NCBI GenBank assembly: GCA_025738555.1
Contig: JAOVFP010000009.1
Location: forward strand, 1,798,001 to 1,862,000
Length of the DNA: 64,000 nt
Origin: Cyathus striatus
Taxonomy: Eukaryota; Basidiomycota; Agaricomycetes; Agaricales; Nidulariaceae
Direction of reading: 5' to 3'
Shown: positions 59,819-64,000 of the stretch, piece by piece
Numbering within the stretch: position 1 is the stretch's first letter
Layout: each line of letters starts with the position of its first letter
Notes under the pieces: generated by a model
What the model saw: only the letters and a program-made list of their open reading frames with translations
What the model was told of the DNA's origin: nothing
Database searches by the model: none
Translations under genes and position numbers: made by a program

Positions 59819-60413
59819 AAGATAGAATGGACCTCACAGTTGTTGATGCAAGAGACAGTCTCGTGACACTCTCAGCTGTTATGTAACATAGTGTCTACCC
59901 GCAGGTGCAGTTCCCTAGTACTAACGGAGCAGAGAGTTGAACTTTAAGTAATATGTAGCAGATTTGTGGGTATTACCAACTATGTACAAGTTTCAACTAT
60001 TAAATTTAATAGTGCTGTATAATACTACATATCATACTAGATAGATCACAGATCATTACAGAGCACTTGGTGTTGAACTGTATAAAATTACATAGTGTAC
60101 TACTTACATTATAAATTATTGCATAGCACTTGTAAACTGTATAGTACTTTATAGCATACTAATTACATTATATATTCCTACAGATTTCTCATAAATTGTA
60201 GAGAGCTATATAGCACAGTAATTACATTACAGAGTGCTACAAACTACTATACAGTGACTTTGGCTAATTTGAAAAGTTATACATGTTACAAGGATTCATA
60301 TACATACTATAGTATGCTATATGCAAAAACCAGTGCTTGCTGATGTACAATTAATTCTATAAAATTTTCTATGTTTTAGCTCTTTTCCCTTGGTACTCTT
60401 CTTCTCTAACATT

Positions 60414-60788
60414 ATGGCTTTCTCTTCCTTTCTTGCCCTTGACCGAGATTTGGACATGTCCACAACTCCTGCATTTGGTGGTATTGTTTATGGAAGGGGT
60501 TTAACATCCAAACTTCACTCTTCCAAAGTTACCTACACATCAACATTGTCCTCTCATGAAGTCACTGATGAGTTCATTTTATTCAGTCAAATTACCTCCT
60601 GCTCTCGCCAACCTGATGGTACTCTTCTAATATCCATTACATGTCCTTCTCAGCCTTGCAAGGATATTCAATCTTGCTTCAAAAATCAAATCACCTTCTT
60701 ACAGAAAATTGAAGATCTTGACACTCAAATTTTGACACTTTATCCAGTAATTTCCTTTCATTTCTCCATTCACAATTCGTTTTCCTGA
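60414..60788 (+). other. Unassigned ORF next to the capture element
   Basis: About 124 residues beginning MAFSSFLALDRDLDMSTTPA. Protein-like composition in an AT-rich setting. Could be a transposon ORF fragment. No family recognised. Confidence 0.3.
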
Positions 60789-61680
60789 TTTAAATCAGAC
60801 TACAAATATTTCATCCATGATTTCCAACCCTACTCCTAACCTGGTTGACTGTTGTATCCAATTTACCTCATTCTCCCCCATAGGTAAATATCTGTTAAAT
60901 GAGGTAGTGGGCCCTGCCACTTGCTGGCCCTATCTCTTTATTTGATTAGTACAGTAATCCCTGATATGCTAACCCAATAATCATATACCAATGCTGAAAT
61001 TTCGAGACCAGATCTGATATGCTTACCTTTGGGGAGCATAGAAAAGAAATCATATGTGATAAGATCTGATATGACTGCCTGTGAACAGCATACCAGACAC
61101 GATTCAAACTAATGTGATCCGATATGGTGAATTGCTACAAAGTGTCAGCAGGTTCCATAGTTGATATTGTCTGATATCTTTACCAGTGTTCAACTTACCA
61201 ACTATTATCAAAGCTTATATGATTTGTAGGGGGTTAAAATATGAACTGATCATTATTGCAAGATATTATACAGCCTTATGAACTAATTGATATGCCTGCC
61301 TGTTGATGTTGATCAGGCCATGTAAGCCCATCAGAAGCATAAGGCTCTGATATGCTATTTGCTATTTTTCCAACATTCATTTCTCAAGACCTTTATCAGA
61401 ACCAGAACTCGACTTACGCTATGCACTAAGTCTTGTACTGTGGGTATACAGTTGCCCTATTTTACTTGTTACAATGTCACTTACAGAGTACTTCAATACC
61501 CTAAGCAGTCATACCTTGCTAACCCAGAATCAGACTTTCCCTCATTGAATAGGACAATCCTATGCTTCAAGGACCCAACTACAACTCACTTCAATACACT
61601 TCCTTTCTATATCAGTGTACTGAATTCTTCATGTATTCATAGAAATACACCAACATTATAGTTCCCATCGAACCATAACA
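60789..61680. other. Interval with GATATG-type repeats, no gene
   Basis: Repeated words CTGATATG and ATATGCTA in loose array from 60960 to 61350, possibly another transposon subterminal region. No gene recognised. Confidence 0.35.
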
Positions 61681-62720
61681 CCCACGCGTCGTCTGGAACC
61701 CTACTTACAGTTCGCCGAATTGAATTCACCACTCCCAGTATGCCTCCCATATGGTTCAACTCTAACTAAGTAGTAGCAACACAGATGTGCCGTGTACTCG
61801 GGTCTATGTAGTTCTGAATCACTTTCTCGATCTCGATTTCGGGGCTTTGTTGACAGCGATGGTAGAGATGTAGGCGGCGGAGCTAGCATATTCAAGATGT
61901 ATCATGTAAACGATATCGTGGGAGGCTGCTAGGATGTGTAAGAATGAATCGGCATGCACACGCGGGAGCGAGAAGGAGTGGGTGGGCACGCAGGTAAAGT
62001 GTATGTTGTTGCATAAGCTCGCTGGAGGAAGTGCTCACCTGCTGCACGCAGGACGTTGTTCGGCATATTACCTCAATCTGATGATGGAAGGAGAGTGCTG
62101 GTTGCTCAGCGTCCCACTGATTCTCGAGTTCGAACAGTAGCAGGTGGTAGTGTAGCGTGGTGTTGTGCGCTGGCTGCTGAGGCACAGATACGCGACTGCT
62201 TGCCAAATCAAGTCAACATACGCTGTCCCCATGCTGTCGGATAAACACCACTGTATCTTGTTGAGTGACTATGAAAGCGTGCAGGTCAAGACCGTCAACG
62301 TCGTTCCGAATTCTGCTTGATGGATCCTGAAAGTCTGGAGATGGTGGAGACGATGATTGGGTTGGAGATGTTGCACATGAGCAGTGTATCATAGGAGGGA
62401 TAGATACTAGAAAAAGCGGTAACGCCCCATGGGGGTCGGAGAAATGAAGCCGTATACGCATTGACTAGGCCGTACTTCATGTTCTTTGTGGTTATGAATG
62501 TAGAAACGCCAATGAGAACGAGGAGTATGCAGAAGACGAAGAGGGAATGGAGTAGCCAAAAGGTTTCTCAGAGCCGATGTTCGTCCGGTAGTGTGTAGGA
62601 GAGAGACGTTGGGCTTCCATGGATATACATAGGACTATCTGTAAGGTCAGCACCCAACATTGTAATGTATTGTACGTGAAACATACCTCATGGCAACTTG
62701 TAACCCCCGAAACACTGCTC
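61681..62720 (-). other. Second copy of the 47.0-47.9 kb segment
   Basis: Direct-orientation homologue of 47041-47900 with a longer middle spacer. ORFs are fragmentary on both strands. See the entry at 47041. Confidence 0.4.
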
Positions 62721-63431
62721 CGTGGAGTCCAGGGAGAGAGTGATCATGAACTTGAAGCGGTGGGTGCACGTTAAATTTCGACAACCAACTGCCATGCTAC
62801 TCCCTCCTTCAAGCGACGGCATCACGATCATAGTATCATGGGTTCGGTCGACCTCCTGAGCTGATACCATAGCAGCTGCGGGACGCAACCTCTCGAATGC
62901 CAACCACAACATCCCGACTACATTGACCTTCACTGTCCCAATTTTACTACATCGATTGCTTATATGCACCGCTCGTTAAACCATCCTGTGAAGACTTGAA
63001 TACACGCTACTTCGCCAAATCGCCTTAGGTCCCAGGGTCCCAAAGCTCGTATTCCCATGCTGAACGTTGAACGCCGGCAGCAGCAATCGTTCGAGACTGA
63101 ATGGATGCTCAACTAGAACTCGTCTTGTGTCCACTCGTCACTGCATCATACACTAACTTTTCATCTTCTCACAGGACAACGCAGGGCTCTTACGCCGTCA
63201 ACTGGCTGGCAATCGAACTCTATGCGTTGGATAGGGTGAAATGCATTCTCGCAGCTTTAAGGATGACTAGTGTGTTCATTTCTCGTCTTTTCCCTCTCCC
63301 AACTTACGCTTGCACCTTCCTTTTAGCTCATACATCTGTAGCCTCTTCATTCACGCCTTACTATGCCCTGCGATCCATTCCAAACCTACCACCAAGACGA
63401 GAAACGAGCAGCAGCGTCCTCACAATCTATC
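62721..63431. promoter_or_regulatory. Upstream region of a possible gene at 63432
   Basis: GC-balanced. Short ORFs only. Pyrimidine-rich stretch at 63275-63345 may be a promoter/leader. Confidence 0.3.
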
Positions 63432-63698
63432 ATGCCCGAGTCGCTTCCAACATCTTGCGCCCTTCAGGCTTCGAATGCCTTCTCTTTCATAGTGAACATC
63501 CCCAATCCCTTCCCCAGCGGCGTTCCGACTCCTTACGCCTACGTCGAGACCCACGACAACTGGAATGGAGAGCGAACCGTGTTAGGCCGCCCGGAGCGTA
63601 GTGAAAGCCAGCGTTGTGCGCATGGGTGGTACTGCGGGCTCTTCTGTTGCTCAAGTTGGAGTATCATGGGGGATGACTCAAGCGGGGAGGCGAGATGA
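63432..63698 (+). CDS. Hypothetical protein, possibly a first exon
   Basis: Begins MPESLPTSCALQASNAFSFI and continues with a Pro-rich stretch and AYVETHDNWNGE, which look coding. The last third (from about 63580) looks less so and an intron may start there. No family recognised. Possibly the start of a gene continuing beyond the window. Confidence 0.35.
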   Translation: MPESLPTSCALQASNAFSFIVNIPNPFPSGVPTPYAYVETHDNWNGERTVLGRPERSESQRCAHGWYCGLFCCSSWSIMGDDSSGEAR

Positions 63699-64000
63699 TG
63701 GTGGTCCTGGGTAACGGGTTCCTTCATGGCTGACGTCAATCTGCACGTTCTGCACCTCACCTCGAGGTTAACTGACACGTTTCGCCTGTCCCAAGCAAAG
63801 TTGTTCGGCCTCTATACGATCTTCTTACTGCTTTCCTTCCCTTTCACATTACCTATTGAGTGAGCCCGAGAATACAACAAGGCATAACAATTCGACGACA
63901 TGGAGTATCCGATTGCTTTATGCCCCGGAGGGTTTCTTCCTCGTGTTGAGTACCGGCAGGTGCAGTCGATGGTGACTTAGGAAGAATGGCGTTTGGTATC

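Larger units (their letters stand above)
56196..60342. mobile_element. Inverted-repeat-bounded element carrying host gene fragments
   Basis: The left end CAGCAAGTACTG (56196-56207) is mirrored by CAGTGCTTGCTG (60331-60342), whose reverse complement is CAGCAAGCACTG. Inside both ends are arrays of GTGCTACAGAGC, TAGCATGCTATGG and similar words (56210-56400 and 59930-60300), as in hAT-type subterminal regions. No transposase found. The interior holds fragments of three host genes on the minus strand (58.2-59.8 kb). No clear target duplication; the element looks old or the true ends extend slightly further. Confidence 0.55.

Noticed and set aside
56196..60342. Helitron as the capture vehicle for the three gene fragments
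   Set aside because: Ends are inverted repeats with subterminal arrays, and no TC...CTRR ends with hairpin or A/T insertion site were seen. hAT-like fits better.

Overview
The window looks like a transposon-rich accessory region of a basidiomycete (Agaricomycete) genome. Three things point there: short GT-AG introns of about 50-60 nt; a Ty3/Gypsy pol with the architecture common in mushroom-forming fungi; and NACHT/NB-ARC STAND (NLR-like) proteins plus a GST of the type expanded in that class. Species cannot be told. No bacterial genes, CRISPR array, rRNA or genuine tRNA gene was seen.

Layout. 0-3.9 kb: 3' part of an NB-ARC/TPR NLR gene (+), cut by the window edge. 5.6-20.9 kb: a three-level nest in which an old hAT transposase gene is split by a non-autonomous hAT element (8-bp duplication CAAATTCT), itself split by a complete Gypsy element with 1,266-bp LTRs that look identical. 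The Gypsy element carries gag, protease and pol in sense, and three intron-containing genes in antisense between pol and the 3' LTR. 21.3-22.3 kb: decayed C-terminal module of a NACHT-type NLR (+). 24.1-26.0 kb: an unassigned, possibly mitochondrial protein (-). 26.6-31.0 kb: a NACHT NLR gene (-) split by a TA-flanked, mariner-like non-autonomous element. 31.9-33.6 kb: a small spliced gene and a glutathione S-transferase (-). 35.6-39.3 kb: a Ser/Thr/Pro-rich multi-exon gene (+) with premature stops. 39.3-43.1 kb: SINE- and MITE-like repeats. 43.1-46.8 kb: second NB-ARC/TPR NLR (-). 47-50 kb: a segment duplicated near 62 kb, and a decayed paralogue of the Ser/Thr-rich gene (-). 51.7-53.8 kb: non-autonomous hAT element containing a solo LTR. 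56.2-60.3 kb: an inverted-repeat-bounded segment carrying tandem fragments of three unrelated host genes (ATG22-like, ETF-ubiquinone oxidoreductase, malate dehydrogenase), all on the minus strand. 60.3-64 kb: mostly unassigned.

How it fits together. The host-like genes are mainly innate-immunity or allorecognition-type STAND receptors in several copies, embedded in and broken by transposons. The most unusual items are the antisense spliced gene cluster carried by a young Gypsy element, the three-gene capture element, and the NLR whose reading frame would be intact apart from one transposon and one homopolymer frameshift. Several frameshifts fall in homopolymers, so some pseudogene calls could be sequencing errors.
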